Origin: Xenopus tropicalis | Taxonomy: Eukaryota > Chordata > Amphibia > Anura > Pipidae | Assembly (NCBI RefSeq): GCF_000004195.4 | Contig: NC_030682.2 | Span: forward strand, 152,893,510 to 152,957,509 | DNA length: 64,000 nucleotides | Direction of reading: 5' to 3' | Shown here: in pieces, positions 23,965 through 36,600 of the stretch | How positions within the stretch are numbered: position 1 is the first letter of the stretch | Layout: each line of letters starts with the position of its first letter | Position numbers and translations under genes: made by a program | Notes under the pieces: model-generated | Databases searched by the model: none | What the model saw: the letters and a program-made list of their open reading frames with translations, nothing else | Told to the model about the DNA's origin: nothing

Positions 23965-24677
23965 GGGCCCCATTCTCTGTTACTGGGGACCCCATTCTCT
24001 GTTACTGGGGGCCCCATTCTCTGTTACTGGGTGCCACATTCTCTGTTACTGGGGGCCCCATTCTCTGTTACTGGAGACCCCATTCTCTGTTACTGGAGAC
24101 CCCATTCTCTGTTACTGGGGGCCCCATTCTCTGTTACTGGGGGCCCCATTCTCTGTTACTGGGGGCCCCATTCTCTGTTACTGGGGGCCCCATTCTCTGT
24201 TACTGGGGGCCCCATTCTCTGTTACTGGAGACCCCATTCTCTGTTACTGGAGACCCCATTCTCTGTTACTGGGGGCCCCATTCTCTGTTACTGGGGGCCC
24301 CATTCTCTGTTACTGGGGGCCCCATTCTCTGTTACTGGGGGCCCCATTCTCTGTTACTGGGGGCCCCATTCTCTGTTACTGGAGACCCCATTCTCTGTTA
24401 CTGGGGGCCCCATTCTCTGTTACTGGGGGCCCCATTCTCTGTTACTGGGGGCCCCATTCTCTGTTACTGGGGGCCCCATTCTCTGTTACTGGGGGCCCCA
24501 TTCTCTGTTACTGGGGGCCCCATTCTCTGTTACTGGGGGCCCCATTCTCTGTTACTGGGGGCCCCATTCTCTGTTACTGGGGGCCCCATTCTCTGTTACT
24601 GGGGGCCCCATTCTCTGTTACTGGGGGCCCCATTCTCTGTTACTGGGGGCCCATTCTCTGTTACTGGGGGCCCCATT
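23965..24677. repeat. 22-bp minisatellite, about 32 units
   Basis: The unit is GGGGGCCCCATTCTCTGTTA plus CT, with GGAGACCCC variants scattered in the first half and near-perfect homogeneity in the second. GGGGGCCCC is palindromic in each unit. It begins about 60 bases after the donor of the putative exon at 23791-23904. Confidence 0.96.
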
Positions 24678-25689
24678 GTGATGTCTCTCGTGCCTCCATT
24701 GTTGCTCATTCTCATCCCACGTTGCTTTTTGTTCCTTTTTCAGTGTTTCCGGACGTCCCGCCCGACAGGCTGGGGGTGGGGTGGGGGGGCGCTGACCCCC
24801 TTCCATTTCCAGAAATGTAACGGACCTTCCGCTGACACTTGGGATGTGGCAGCTGCTGTGTCTGTCAGCCCTTGGGGATAAGGAATACGACCGCCATTCC
24901 CACTCACTTCCGGAGGGAATCCTGCCCTTCCTCCCTGCCCCAGCCTGGGGTATTTACCTGACAAATTGACTGTTACCCCCGTGTGGTTCTCCCGCTCTGT
25001 GTCACGTCCCCCCCCGTCAGGCCCAGAGCCTTCATCCCCCAGATACCATACTCATCCCATGGACATTACATTTCCTTCCTCCCAGAATCCTCTGCTCTTA
25101 CCCATAATGCTAGAGGGTTAGCTCATGTGGCAATGATAATATGTGGCCTTGTGTATCCCCTTCACCCCCCGATAATATTCCCCTTCTGGGGGTTCAGATG
25201 CATTTGCCCCTGTAGGGTCAGTCCTGCCCATCTGCCCTGTGTGGGGTTTGTAGCTGCCCCTTTATACATTGGACTGATCCATTGTCATGGAAACGCCACG
25301 TAGTGTAAATAACTCCCAGTACTGTCAGTAACATTGCTATTAATACTGTTACTCCCATTGGTGCTCCCCACTTGTTTCTTTATTTGGGGGGTGAAGGGGA
25401 TCCAGTTTGTATTGAGATTTCAATGGTTCCCCCTCTTCCAGTGCCGGGTGGTACGGTCTGACCCGCCCCCTGGCTGGAATGGGCGGAGCCTTCCTGAACT
25501 GAACACTAAGATTAATGTAGAGACGCGGCGCCGAGTGTTTAACTCTCTCAGTAAAACTGATTGTATCTTATTAACCCCCGAGTGTCCGTCTGTGTGTGGG
25601 GGGCCGGGCCTGTGGGGGGCCGGGGGGGGGGCTGCACAGAACCAAACCAATCAGGGCTCCGTCACTTCCGCCCGTAGGGATGAGACCGT
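24678..25689. other. Unique interval between arrays
   Basis: This is about 1 kb of non-repetitive sequence. An acceptor-like ttgttcctttttcag at 24729-24743 and another, ccctcttccag, at 25431-25441 precede short open stretches with no recognisable product. A possible poly(A) signal lies at 25550. Confidence 0.5.
25550..25600 (+). terminator. Possible poly(A) site: AGTAAA with GT-rich downstream element
   Basis: AGTAAA at 25550-25555, a known minor variant of AATAAA, is followed 25-45 bases on by GTGTCCGTCTGTGTGTGGGG. This is a plausible cleavage and polyadenylation arrangement for a transcript using the exon at 23791. No independent evidence ties them together. Confidence 0.25.
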
Positions 25690-27245
25690 GCCCAGTGTGG
25701 GTATCTGCGCCAGCCAGCTCCCTGCCCAGTGTGGGTATCTGTGCTACCCAGCTCCCTGCCCAGTGTGGGTATGTGCGCCACCCAGCTCCCTGCCCAGTGT
25801 GGGTATGTGCGCCACCCAGCTCCCTGCCCAGTGTGGGTATCTGTGCCAGCCAGCTCCCTGCCCAGTGTGGGTATGTGTGCCACCCAGCTCCCTGCCCAGT
25901 GTGGGTATCTGTGCCAGCCAGCTCCCTGCCCAGTGTGGGTATCTGTGCCAGCCAGCTCCCTGCCCAGTGTGGGTATGTGTGCCACCCAGCTCCCTGCCCA
26001 GTGTGGGTATGTGTGCCACCCAGCTCCCTGCCCAGTGTGGGTATCTGTGCCAGCCAGCTCCCTGCCCAGTGTGGGTATGTGTGCCAGCCAGCTCCCTGCC
26101 CAGTGTGGGTATCTGCGCCACCCAGCTCCCTGCCCAGTGTGGGTATCTGCGCCACCCAGCTCCCTGCCCAGTGTGGGTATGTGCGCCACCCAGCTCCCTG
26201 CCCAGTGTGGGTATGTGTGCCACCCAGCTCCCTGCCCAGTGTGGGTATGTGCGCCACCCAGCTCCCTGCCCAGTGTGGGTATCTGTGCCACCCAGCTCCC
26301 TGCCCAGTGTGGGTATGTGTGCCACCCAGCTCCCTGCCCAGTGTGGGTATGTGCGCCACCCAGCTCCCTGCCCAGTGTGGGTATGTGCGCCACCCAGCTC
26401 CCTGCCCAGTGTGGGTATGTGCGCCACCCAGCTCCCTGCCCAGTGTGGGTATGTGTGCCACCCAGCTCCCTGCCCAGTGTGGGTATCTGCGCCACCCAGC
26501 TCCCTGCCCAGTGTGGGTATGTGTGCCACCCAGCTCCCTGCCCAGTGTGGGTATGTGCGCCACCCAGCTCCCTGCCCAGTGTGGGTATGTGCGCCACCCA
26601 GCTCCCTGCCCAGTGTGGGTATGTGCGCCACCCAGCTCCCTGCCCAGTGTGGGTATGTGTGCCACCCAGCTCCCTGCCCAGTGTGGGTATCTGCGCCAGC
26701 CAGCTCCCTGCCCAGTGTGGGTATGTGCGCCACCCAGCTCCCTGCCCAGTGTGGGTATGTGCGCCACCCAGCTCCCTGCCCAGTGTGGGTATCTGCGCCA
26801 GCCAGCTCCCTGCCCAGTGTGGGTATGTGCGCCACCCAGCTCCCTGCCCAGTGTGGGTATGTGCGCCACCCAGCTCCCTGCCCAGTGTGGGTATGTGTGC
26901 CACCCAGCTCCCTGCCCAGTGTGGGTATGTGCGCCACCCAGCTCCCTGCCCAGTGTGGGTATCTGCGCCACCAGCTCCCTGCCCAGTGTGGGTATGTGCG
27001 CCACCCAGCTCCCTGCCCAGTGTGGGTATCTGCGCCACCCAGCTCCCTGCCCAGTGTGGGTATGTGCGCCACCCAGCTCCCTGCCCAGTGTGGGTATCTG
27101 CGCCAGCCAGCTCCCTGCCCAGTGTGGGTATGTGCGCCACCCAGCTCCCTGCCCAGTGTGGGTATCTGCGCCACCCAGCTCCCTGCCCAGTGTGGGTATG
27201 TGCGCCACCCAGCTCCCTGCCCAGTGTGGGTATCTGCGCCAGCTA
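25690..27245. repeat. 34-bp minisatellite, about 46 units
   Basis: The unit is CTCCCTGCCCAGTGTGGGTA plus TSTGYGCCASCCAG. Two diagnostic sites (CTG/GTG and CACC/CAGC) segregate in patches, with TGTG enriched 5' and TGCG enriched 3'. A single unit near 26970 has lost one base. Since 34 is 3n+1, three units return to frame, which explains open frames of 500-650 codons on both strands. Confidence 0.97.
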
Positions 27246-27785
27246 CACTTTCTTTATGCAAAAAAAAAATACTGTAATTCTAAATTCCCCATTGGTCAGA
27301 TACAAAGGGGCGGAGCTTGTGGGCAGCAGGGCGGCATTGGCACTGTTTGTGTAAATCCAGTGTAACCCCCGGGGGTATCTGGGGCTGAGATTTGCCCCCG
27401 TCTGTACAAATCTGTAATATTACTGCCTGGCAATACTGGGGTGCAGCAGGGACCCCAAACTAATCCCTCGGCCCACAGTCGCTCCCCAAAGCTCAGCCCC
27501 GGGGGGGGCACAGATTTCTATAAACTGACACCGACAGCGGCTCATAAGCGATTTATTGGCACAACGTTTCAGCCTATTGGGCTCTTCCTCAGGGACCAAC
27601 CAACCCCAAACACAAATACCCCCGGGGCAGAATGGAACGGGCCCCACTTTAATCAAGGGAAAAAATTATTTTCAGAAAGTGTTTGGGGCCCAACCTGGTA
27701 CATTTCAAAAATGACAAGAAAACTGGACTTTCTGCAGAACTGCAGTGGGACCGAAAGGCAGGGGTGGTACCGACAGCACAAATAG
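27246..27785. other. Unique interval with a degenerate interspersed-repeat piece
   Basis: An A9 run at 27260 is followed by mixed sequence. At about 27540-27595 the words AAGCGATTTATTGGCACAAC and GTTTCAGCCTATTGGGCTCTTCC resemble a widespread vertebrate interspersed repeat with a GCACAACGTTTC core. No gene is seen. Confidence 0.4.
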
Positions 27786-29040
27786 GGGGGCGGCACAGAA
27801 ACAAAATGGCATTTGGGCCACGGTACCCGCGCTGTAGGGGCGGCACAGAAACAAAATGGCATTTGGGCCACGGTACCCGCGCTGTAGGGGCGGCACAGAA
27901 ACAAAATGGCATTTGGGCCACGGTACCCGCGCTGTAGGGGCGGCACAGAAACAAAATGGCATTTGGGCCACGGTACCCCGCGCTGTAGGGGCGGCACAGA
28001 AACAAATGGCATTTGGGCCACGGTACCCGCGCTGTAGGGGCGGCACAGAAACAAAATGGCATTTGGGCCACGGTACCCGCGCTGTAGGGGCGGCACAGAA
28101 ACAAAATGGCATTTGGGCCACGGTACCCGCGCTGTAGGGGCGGCACAGAAACAAAATGGCATTTGGGCCACGGTACCCGCGCTGTAGGGGCGGCACAGAA
28201 ACAAAATGGCATTTGGGCCACGGTACCCGCGCTGTAGGGGCGGCACAGAAACAAAATGGCATTTGGGCCACGGTACCCCGCGCTGTAGGGGCGGCACAGA
28301 AACAAAATGGCATTTGGGCCACGGTACCCGCCGCTGTAGGGGCGGCACAGAAACAAAATGGCATTTGGGCCACGGTACCCGCGCTGTAGGGGCGGCACAG
28401 AACAAAATGGCATTTGGGCCACGGTACACGCGCTGTAGGGGCGGCACAGAAACAAAATGGCATTTGGGCCACGGTACCCGCGCTGTAGGGGCGGCACAGA
28501 AACAAAATGGCATTTGGGCACGGTACCGCGCTGTAGGGGCGCACAGAACAAAATGGCATTTGGCCACGGTACCCGCGCTGTAGGGGCGGCACAGAAACAA
28601 ATGGCATTTGGGCCACGGTACCCGCGCTGTAGGGGCGGCACAGAAACAAAATGGCATTTGGGCCCACGGTACCCGCGCTGTAGGGGCGGCACAGAAACAA
28701 AATGGCATTTGGGCCACGGTACCCGCGCTGTAGGGGCGGCACAGAACAAAAATGGCAATTTGGGCCACGGTACCCGCGCTGTAGGGGCGGCACAGAAACA
28801 AAATGGCATTTGGGCCACGGTACCCGCGCTGTAGGGGCGGCACAGAAACAAAATGGCATTTGGGCCACGGTACCCGCGCTGTAGGGGCGGCACAGAAACA
28901 AAATGGCATTTGGGCCACGGTACCCGCACTGTAGGGGCGGCACAGAAATAAAATGGCATTTGGGCCACGGTACCCGCGCTGTAGGGGCGGCACAGAAACA
29001 AAATGGCATTTGGGCCACGGTACCCGCGCTGTAGGGGCGG
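27786..29040. repeat. 50-bp minisatellite, about 25 units
   Basis: The unit starts GCACAGAAACAAAATGGCAT, continues TTGGGCCACGGTACCCGCGC and ends TGTAGGGGCG. Single-base gains and losses concentrate at 28380-28760, while the flanking units are near identical, which suggests sequencing or consensus error in the middle as well as true decay. AAAATGGC resembles half of the YY1 core. Confidence 0.96.
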
Positions 29041-29044
29041 GCAC

Positions 29045-30103
29045 ACGGGCACCGGGCGGGAACTGGGTGACTGCGTCCCAAATGTAGAAAAGTGGGCGGA
29101 GCCAACAACTGTGGTTCAAGGTTAGAAAAAGTGGGCGGTGCTACCAACAGCCAATCAGATTTTACCTGTTGACTTTCAGTGGGGAAACCCGACCTGCTGC
29201 CAGTCTCACAGTATTAACCCCCGGGGGCCCAAACTCTTTTCAGGCTGCATTTTTAGGTTTGAAAAAATGAGTGGAGCCACCAACAGCCAATCAGATTTCA
29301 TCTTTTTTTTGGGGGGGGGGGGGGGGGGTTGAAATTTATGCTATTTACACCAGGGTGCCCAACGTCACTGGGGGACAATAATGCAAGGTTTGAAAAAGGT
29401 GGAGCTTCAGACAGCCAATCAGATTTATTTAATTGATTTTAATGGGGAAATTTTAACGGCTGCCATTCTCACACATTTAACGCCAGTGTCCCCAAACTTT
29501 TTCTGCCACTGGGGGACTAAGGTTAAAGGTTAGGAAGAGTGGGTGGAGCCACCAACAGCCAATCCATTTCCACCCATTAAATTTCATTGGTTTATATTGA
29601 AACTAAGTATTAATTCCAGGGTTGTTACACTTTTCAGAGTTAATCACTGGGTATTTGCCCAGTGGGCGGAGCCACCAACAGCCAATCCCATTTCACCTAT
29701 TTACACAATGGTGAAGCGTAAAATGCTGTCAGTCTCACAAACGTTGCACAGTTGGTCCCTGGGGGACTGCAGTTCAAAAATAGGAAAAGTGGGTTGGGCC
29801 ACTACCAGCCAATCAGATTTCATTCTCACACTATTTATGCCGGAGGCCACTGTTTGTCACTGGGTGACTTCCACTCAAGGTTAGAAAAAGTGGGCGGAGC
29901 CACCAACCACCAATCACAATTCACGTATTGACTTTTATTGGTTCTCTAACTATTAATCCCAGGGCCCCCCAACTTTGCACAGGGGTTTTTAATATATAAT
30001 TGTGATCCAAGGTTAGAAAAAGTGGGTGGAGCCAACAACAGCCAATCAGATTTCAATCAGTGACTTCACGTTTTTCAAACCAACATGAAATTTGTTCTCA
30101 AAC
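29045..30103 (+). repeat. Degenerate 120-150-bp repeat block with GC and CCAAT boxes (copy A)
   Basis: About seven diverged units share AAGTGGGCGGAGCCACCAAC followed by AGCCAATCAGATTTC, then TATTGRNTTTYATTGGTT, a CTGCCAGTCTCACA segment, and CCCAAAC plus TTNCACAG. Each unit thus carries GGGCGG and CCAATCAG, the Sp1-type and NF-Y-type motifs. A G-run of about 18 bases lies at 29308. The block ends with TGACTTCACGTTTTTCAAAC and TTTGTTCTCAAAC, as does copy B at 46160-47866. Confidence 0.85.
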
Positions 30104-30249
30104 AGCACCCGGGTCAGCTGACCTATATAATAAAAGGGCAATTAGCCTGAGATTAGGGGGTATTTCCTAATTGGTCTCCTTGATTCTATGGATCCTGGAT
30201 TCAGTTTGGGATTCGGCCAATTCCAAGTACCTGAACTCTACAGCCAATC
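30104..30249. other. Short spacer with frog-type repeat fragment
   Basis: This spacer holds CTATATAATAAAAGGG and, at 30195-30226, TGGATTCAGTTTGGGATTCG followed by GCCAATTCC, which resembles a GGATTCGG-type repeat common in frog DNA. No gene is seen. Confidence 0.35.
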
Positions 30250-30398
30250 ACATGTCACTCTATGGCCAATCACATCCAGTTGGAAAGTCACTCTATGGCC
30301 AATCACATCCAGTTGGAAAGTCACTCTATGGCCAATCACATCCAGTTGGAAAGTCACTCTATGGCCAATCACATCCAGTTGGAAAGTCACTCTATGGC
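30250..30398. repeat. 33-bp tandem repeat with CCAAT boxes, about 4.5 units
   Basis: The unit is TCACTCTATGGCCAATCACA plus TCCAGTTGGAAAG. GGCCAATCAC is an NF-Y-type CCAAT box. Period (33 bp) and the TATGGCC word are shared with the very large array that begins about 250 bases downstream. Confidence 0.93.
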
Positions 30399-30644
30399 CC
30401 CAGGCACAGAGCCAGGTTTCCTGGGAAGAACCTGACTGAGCCCTGACCCCCTGTGGGATGGAACCCCGACTGTGAGCCTGACCCCCAACATCACTGCCCA
30501 ACCCACTAATAACTGAATGGGAGCAACTCCCAGCAACACTGTTCAGTAGGGGCAGTTATAGCAGCAAAGGGAGGGGCAACTGCATATTAACCCCTTGGTT
30601 TTGGCTTGAGATGTAGGACAGGGAGATGCCCAGATGCCTACAGT
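30399..30644. other. Unique spacer
   Basis: This is ordinary mixed sequence, C-rich then A-rich, with no repeat structure and no coding signal that I can see. Confidence 0.5.
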
Positions 30645-33600
30645 ATAACCCCAAACCAGAGATATAGAGCCTACGGTATGGCCCCCGACCAGAGGTATAG
30701 ACCCCTACGGTATGGCCCCCGACCAGAGATATAGAGCCTACGGTATGGCCCCCGACCAGAGATATAGACCCTACGGTATGGCCCCCGACCAGAGATATAG
30801 ACCCTACGGTATGGCCCCCGACCAGAGATATAGACCCCTACGGAATGGCCCCCGACCAGAGATATAGACCCTACGGTATGGCCCCCAACCAGAGATATAG
30901 ACCCCTACGGTATGGCCCCCGACCAGAGATATAGACCCTACGGTATGGCCCCCGACCAGAGATATAGACCCCTACGGAATGGCCCCCGACCAGAGATATA
31001 GACCCTACGGTATGGCCCCCAACCAGAGATATAGAGCCTACGGTATGGCCCCCGACCAGAGATATAGACCCTACGGTATGGCCCCCGACCAGAGATATAG
31101 ACCCTACGGTATGGCCCCCGACCAGAGATATAGACCCTACGGTAATGGCCCCCGACCAGAGATATAGACCCTACGGTATGGCCCCCAACCAGAGATATAG
31201 ACCCTACGGTATGGCCCCCAACCAGAGATATAGACCCTACGGTATGGCCCCCAACCAGAGATATAGAGCCTACGGTATGGCCCCCAACCAGAGATATAGA
31301 CCCTACGGTTTGGCCCCCAACCAGAGATATAGAGCCTACGGTATGGCCCCCAACCAGAGATATAGAGCCTACGGTATGGCCCCCAACCAGAGATATAGAC
31401 CCTACGGTATGGCCCCCGACCAGAGATATAGACCCTACGGTATGGCCCCGACAGAGATATAGACCCTACGGTATGGCCCCCAACCAGAGATATTAGACCC
31501 CTACGTATGGCCCCCAACCAGAGATATAGAGCCTACGGTATGGCCCCCACCAGAGATATAGAGCCTACGGTATGGCCCCCAACCAGAGATATAGAGTCCC
31601 CCTACGGTATGGCCCCCCAACCAGAGATATAGATCCCTACGGTATGGCCCCCGACCAGAGTATAGACCCTACGGTATGGCCCCCGACAGAGATGTAGACC
31701 CTACGGTATGGCCCCTGACCAGCAGATATAGAGCCTACGGTGTGGCCCCCAACCAGAGATATAGACCCTACGGTATGGGCCCCCACCCAGAGATATAGAC
31801 CCTACGGTATGGCCCCCAACCAGAGATATAGAGCCTACGGTATGGCCCCCAACCAGAGATATAGACCCCTACGGTATGGCCCCCGACCAGAGATATAGAG
31901 CCTACGGTATGGCCCCCAACCAGAGATATAGACCCTACGGTATGGCCCCCAACCAGAGATATAGACCCCTACGGTATGGCCCCCGACCAGAGATATAGAC
32001 CCCTACGGTATGGCCCCCGACCAGAGATATAGAGCCTACGGTATGGCCCCCGACCAGAGATATAGAGCCTACGGTATGGCCCCAAACCAGAGATATAGAC
32101 CCCTATGGTATGGCCCCCGACCAGAGATATAGAGCCTACGGTATGGCCCCCAACCAGAGATATAGACCCCTACGGTATGGCCCCCGACCAGAGAATATAG
32201 AGCCTACGGTTATGGCCCCCAACCAGAGATATAGACCCCTACGGTATGGCCCCCAACCAGAGATATAGACCCCTACGGTATGGCCCCCGACCAGAGATAT
32301 AGAGCCTACGTATGGCCCCCAACCAGAGATATAGACCCTACGGTATGGCCCCCAACCAGAGATATAGAGCCTACGGTATGGCCCCCAACCAGAGATATAG
32401 ACCCTACGGTATGGCCCCCAACCAGAGATATAGACCCCTACGGTATGGCCCCCCAACCAGAGATATAGAGCCTACGTATGGCCCCGACCAGAATATAGAG
32501 CCTACGGTATGGCCCCCGACCAGAGATATAGAGCTACGGTATGGCCCCCGACCAGAGATATAGAGCCTACGGTATGGCCCCCGACCAGAGATATAGAGCC
32601 TACGGTATGGCCCCCAACCAGAGATATAGACCCTACGGTATGGCCCCCAACCAGAGATATAGACCCTACGGTATGGCCCCCGACCAGAGATATAGAGCCT
32701 ACGGTATGGCCCCAACCAGAGATATAGACCCTACGGTATGGCCCCCGACCAGAGATATAGACCCTACGGTATGGCCCCCGACCAGAGATATAGACCCTAC
32801 GGTATGGCCCCCGACCAGAGATATAGACCTACGGTATGGCCCCGACCAGAGATATAGAGCCTACGGTATGGCCCCGACCGAGATATAGAGCCTACGGTAT
32901 GGCCCCCGACCAGAGATATAGAGCCTACGGTATGGCCCCCGACCAGAGATATAGAGCCTACGGTATGGCCCCCGACCAGAGATATAGAGCCTACGGTATG
33001 GCCCCCGACCAGAGATATAGAGCCTACGGTATGGCCCCCAACCAGAGATATAGACCCTACGGTATGGCCCCCGACCCAGAGATATAGACCCTACGGTATG
33101 GCCCCCAACCAGAGATATAGCAGCCTACGGTATGGCCCCCAAACCAGAGATATAGAACCCTACGGTATTGGCCCCGACCAGAGATATAGAGCCTACGGTA
33201 TGGCCCAACCAGAGATATAGAGCCTACGGTATGGCCCCCAACCAGAGATATAGACCCCTACGGTATGGCCCCCAACCAGAGTATAGACCCCTACGTATCG
33301 CCCCGACCAGAGATATAGAGCCTACGGTATGTGCCCCAACCAGAGATATAGAGCCTACGGTATGGCCCCCAACCAGAGATATAGACCCTACGGTATGGCC
33401 CCCAACCAGAGATATAGAGCCTACGGTATGGCCCCCAACCAGAGATATAGACCCTACGCTATGGCCCCCGACCAGAGATATAGAGCCTACGGTATGGCCC
33501 CCGACCAGAGATATAGAGCTTACGGTATGGCCCCCGACCAGATATATAGAGCCACGGTATGGCCCCCAACAGAGATATAGAGCCTACGGTATGGCCCCCA

Positions 33601-36600
33601 ACCAGAGATATAGAGCCCACGGTATGGCCCCCAACCAGAGATATAGAGCCTACGGTATGGCCCCAAACCAGAGATATAGACCTACGGTATGGCCCCCTAC
33701 CAGAGATATAGAGCCTACGGTATGGCCCCCGACCAGAGATATAGACCCCTACGGTATGGCCCCGACCAGAGATATAGAGCCTACGGTATGGCCCCCAACC
33801 AGAGATATAGACCCCTACGGTACGGCCCCGACCAGAGATATAGAGCCTACGGTATGGCGCCACCAGAGATATAGACCCTACGGTATGGCCCCCAACCAGA
33901 GATATAGAGCGACGGTATGGCCCCAACCAGAGATATAGACCCTTACGGTATGGCCCCCAACCAGAGATATAGACCCCTACGGTATTGGCCCCCAACCAGA
34001 GATATAGAGCCTACGGTATGGCCCCCGACCAGAGATATAGAGCCTACGGTATGGCCCCCGACCAGAGATATAGGCCTACGGTATGGCCCCCGACCAGAGA
34101 TATAGAGCCTACGGTATGGCCCCCGACCAGAGATATAGAGCCTACGGTATGGCCCCCGACCAGAGATATAGAGCCTACGGTATGGTCCCCGACAGAGATA
34201 TAGAGCCTACGGTATGGCCCGCCGAACCAGAATATAGAGCTACGTTATTGGCCGACCAGAGATATAGAGCCTACGGTATGGCCCGCGACCAGAGATATAG
34301 AGCCTACGGTATGGCCCCCAACCAGAGATATAGACCCCTACGGTATGGCCCCCAACCAGAGATATAGACCCCGTACGGTATGGCCCCCGACCAGAGATAT
34401 AGAGCCTACGGTATGGCCCCCAACCAGAGATATAGACCCTACGGTATGGCCCCAACAGAGATATAGACCCCTACGGTATGGCCCCCGACCAGAGATATAG
34501 AGCCTACGGTATGGGCCCCAACCAGAGATATAGAGCCTACGGTATGGCCCCCAAACCAGAGATATAGACCCCTACGGTATGGCCCCCAACCAGAGATATA
34601 GGACCCCTACGGTATGGCCCAACCAGAGATATAGAGCCCTACGGTATGGCCCCAACCAGAGATATAGAGCCTACGGTATGGCCCCGACCAGAGATATAGA
34701 GCCTACGGTATGGCCCCCAACCAGAGATTAACGCCCTACGGTATGGCCCCCAACCAGAGATATAGAGCCCTACGGTATGGCCCCCGACCAGAGATATAGA
34801 GCCTACGGTATGGCCCCCAACCAGAGATATAGAGCTTACGGTATGGCCCCCGACCAGATATATAGAGCCACGGTATGGCCCCCAACAAGAGATATAGAGC
34901 CTACGGTATGGCCCCCAACCAGAGATATAGAGCCTTACGGTATGGCCCCCGACCAGAGATATAGACCCCTACGGAATGGACCAACCCGACAGAGATATAG
35001 ACCCTACGGTATGGCCCCAACCAAGAGATATAGAGCCTACGGTATGGCCCCCAACCAGAGATATAGAGCCTACGGTATGGCCCCCAACCAGAGATATAGA
35101 GCCTACGGTATGGCCCCCGACCAGAGATATAGACCCCTATGGTATGGCCCCCAACCAGAGATATAGAGCCCTACGGTATGGCCCCCGACCAGAGATATAG
35201 AGCCTACGGTATGGCCCCCGACCAGAGATATAGACCCTACGATATGGCCCCCAACCAGAGATATAGACCCCTATGGTATGGCCCCCAAACCAGAGATATA
35301 GACCCCTACGGTATGGCCCGGACAGAGATATAGACCCCTATGGTATGGCCCCCAACCAGAGATATAGAGCCCTACGGAATGGCCCCCGACCAGAGATATA
35401 GACCCCTATGGTATGGCCCCACCAGGAGATATAGAGCCCTATGGTATGGCCCCCAACCAGAGATATAGAGCCCTACGGTATGGCCCCCGACAGAGATATA
35501 GACCCTACGGTATGGCCCCCGACCAGAGATATAGACCCTACGGTATGGCCCCCAACCAGAGATATAGACCCCTATGGTATGGCCCCCAACCAGAGATATA
35601 GACCCCTACGGTATGGCCCCCGACCAGAGATATAGACCCCCTATATGGTATGGCCCCCAACCAGAGATATAGAGCCCTACGGAATGGCCCCCGACCAGAG
35701 ATATAGACCCCTACGGTATGGCCCCCAACCGAGATATAGAGCCCTTATGGTATGGCCCCCAACCAGAGATATAGAAGCCTACGGTATGGCCCCCGACCAG
35801 AGATATAGAGCCTACGGTATGGCCCCACCAGAGATATAGACCCCTACGGTATGGCCCCCACCAGAGATATAGACCTTACGGTATGGCCCCCAACCAGAGA
35901 TATAGACCTTACGGTATGGCCCCCAACCAGAGATATAGACCCTACGTTATGGCCCCCAACCAGAGATATAGACCCTACGGTATGGCCCCCAACCAGAGAT
36001 ATAGACCCCTACGGTATGGCCCCCAACCAGAGATATAGAGCCTACGGTATGGCCCCCAAACCAGAGATATAGACCCCCTACGGTATGGCCCCCAACCAGA
36101 GATATAGAGCCTACGGTATGGCCCCCAACAAGAGATATAGACCCCTACGGTTATGCCCCCAACCAGAGATATAGAGCCTACGGTATGGCCCCCGACCAGA
36201 GATATAGAGCCTACGGTATGGCCCCCAAACCAGAGATATAGAGCCTACGGTATGGCCCCCAACCAGAGATATAGACCCTACGGTTTGAGCCCCAACCAGA
36301 GATATAGAGCCTACGGTATGGCCCCCGACCAGAGATATAGAGCCTACGGTATGGCCCCCAACCAGAGATATAGAGCCCTACGGTTTGGCCCCCAACCAAA
36401 GATATAGAGCCTACGGTATGGCCCCCGACCAGAGATATAGAGCCTACGGTATGGCCCCCAACCAGAGATATAGAGCCTACGGTATGGCCCCTAACCAGAG
36501 ATATAGACCCCTACGGTATGGCCCCCGACCAGAGATATAGACCCTACGGTATGGCCCCCAACCAGAGATATAGACCCCTACGGTATGGCCCCCGACCAGA

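Noticed and set aside
24744..24881. Possible alternative exon after ttgttcctttttcag
   Set aside because: Composition is dominated by G runs, no frame looks protein-like, and no donor or conserved motif supports it.
25334..27365. Open frames of 490-650 codons on both strands at the 34-bp array
   Set aside because: Period 34 cycles through all frames and no unit has a stop, so every frame stays open. Not evidence for a gene.
27649..29147. Open frames of 470-490 codons on the minus strand at the 50-bp array
   Set aside because: Same cause: a stop-free unit read in rotating frames. Single-base indels do not break it because all frames are open.
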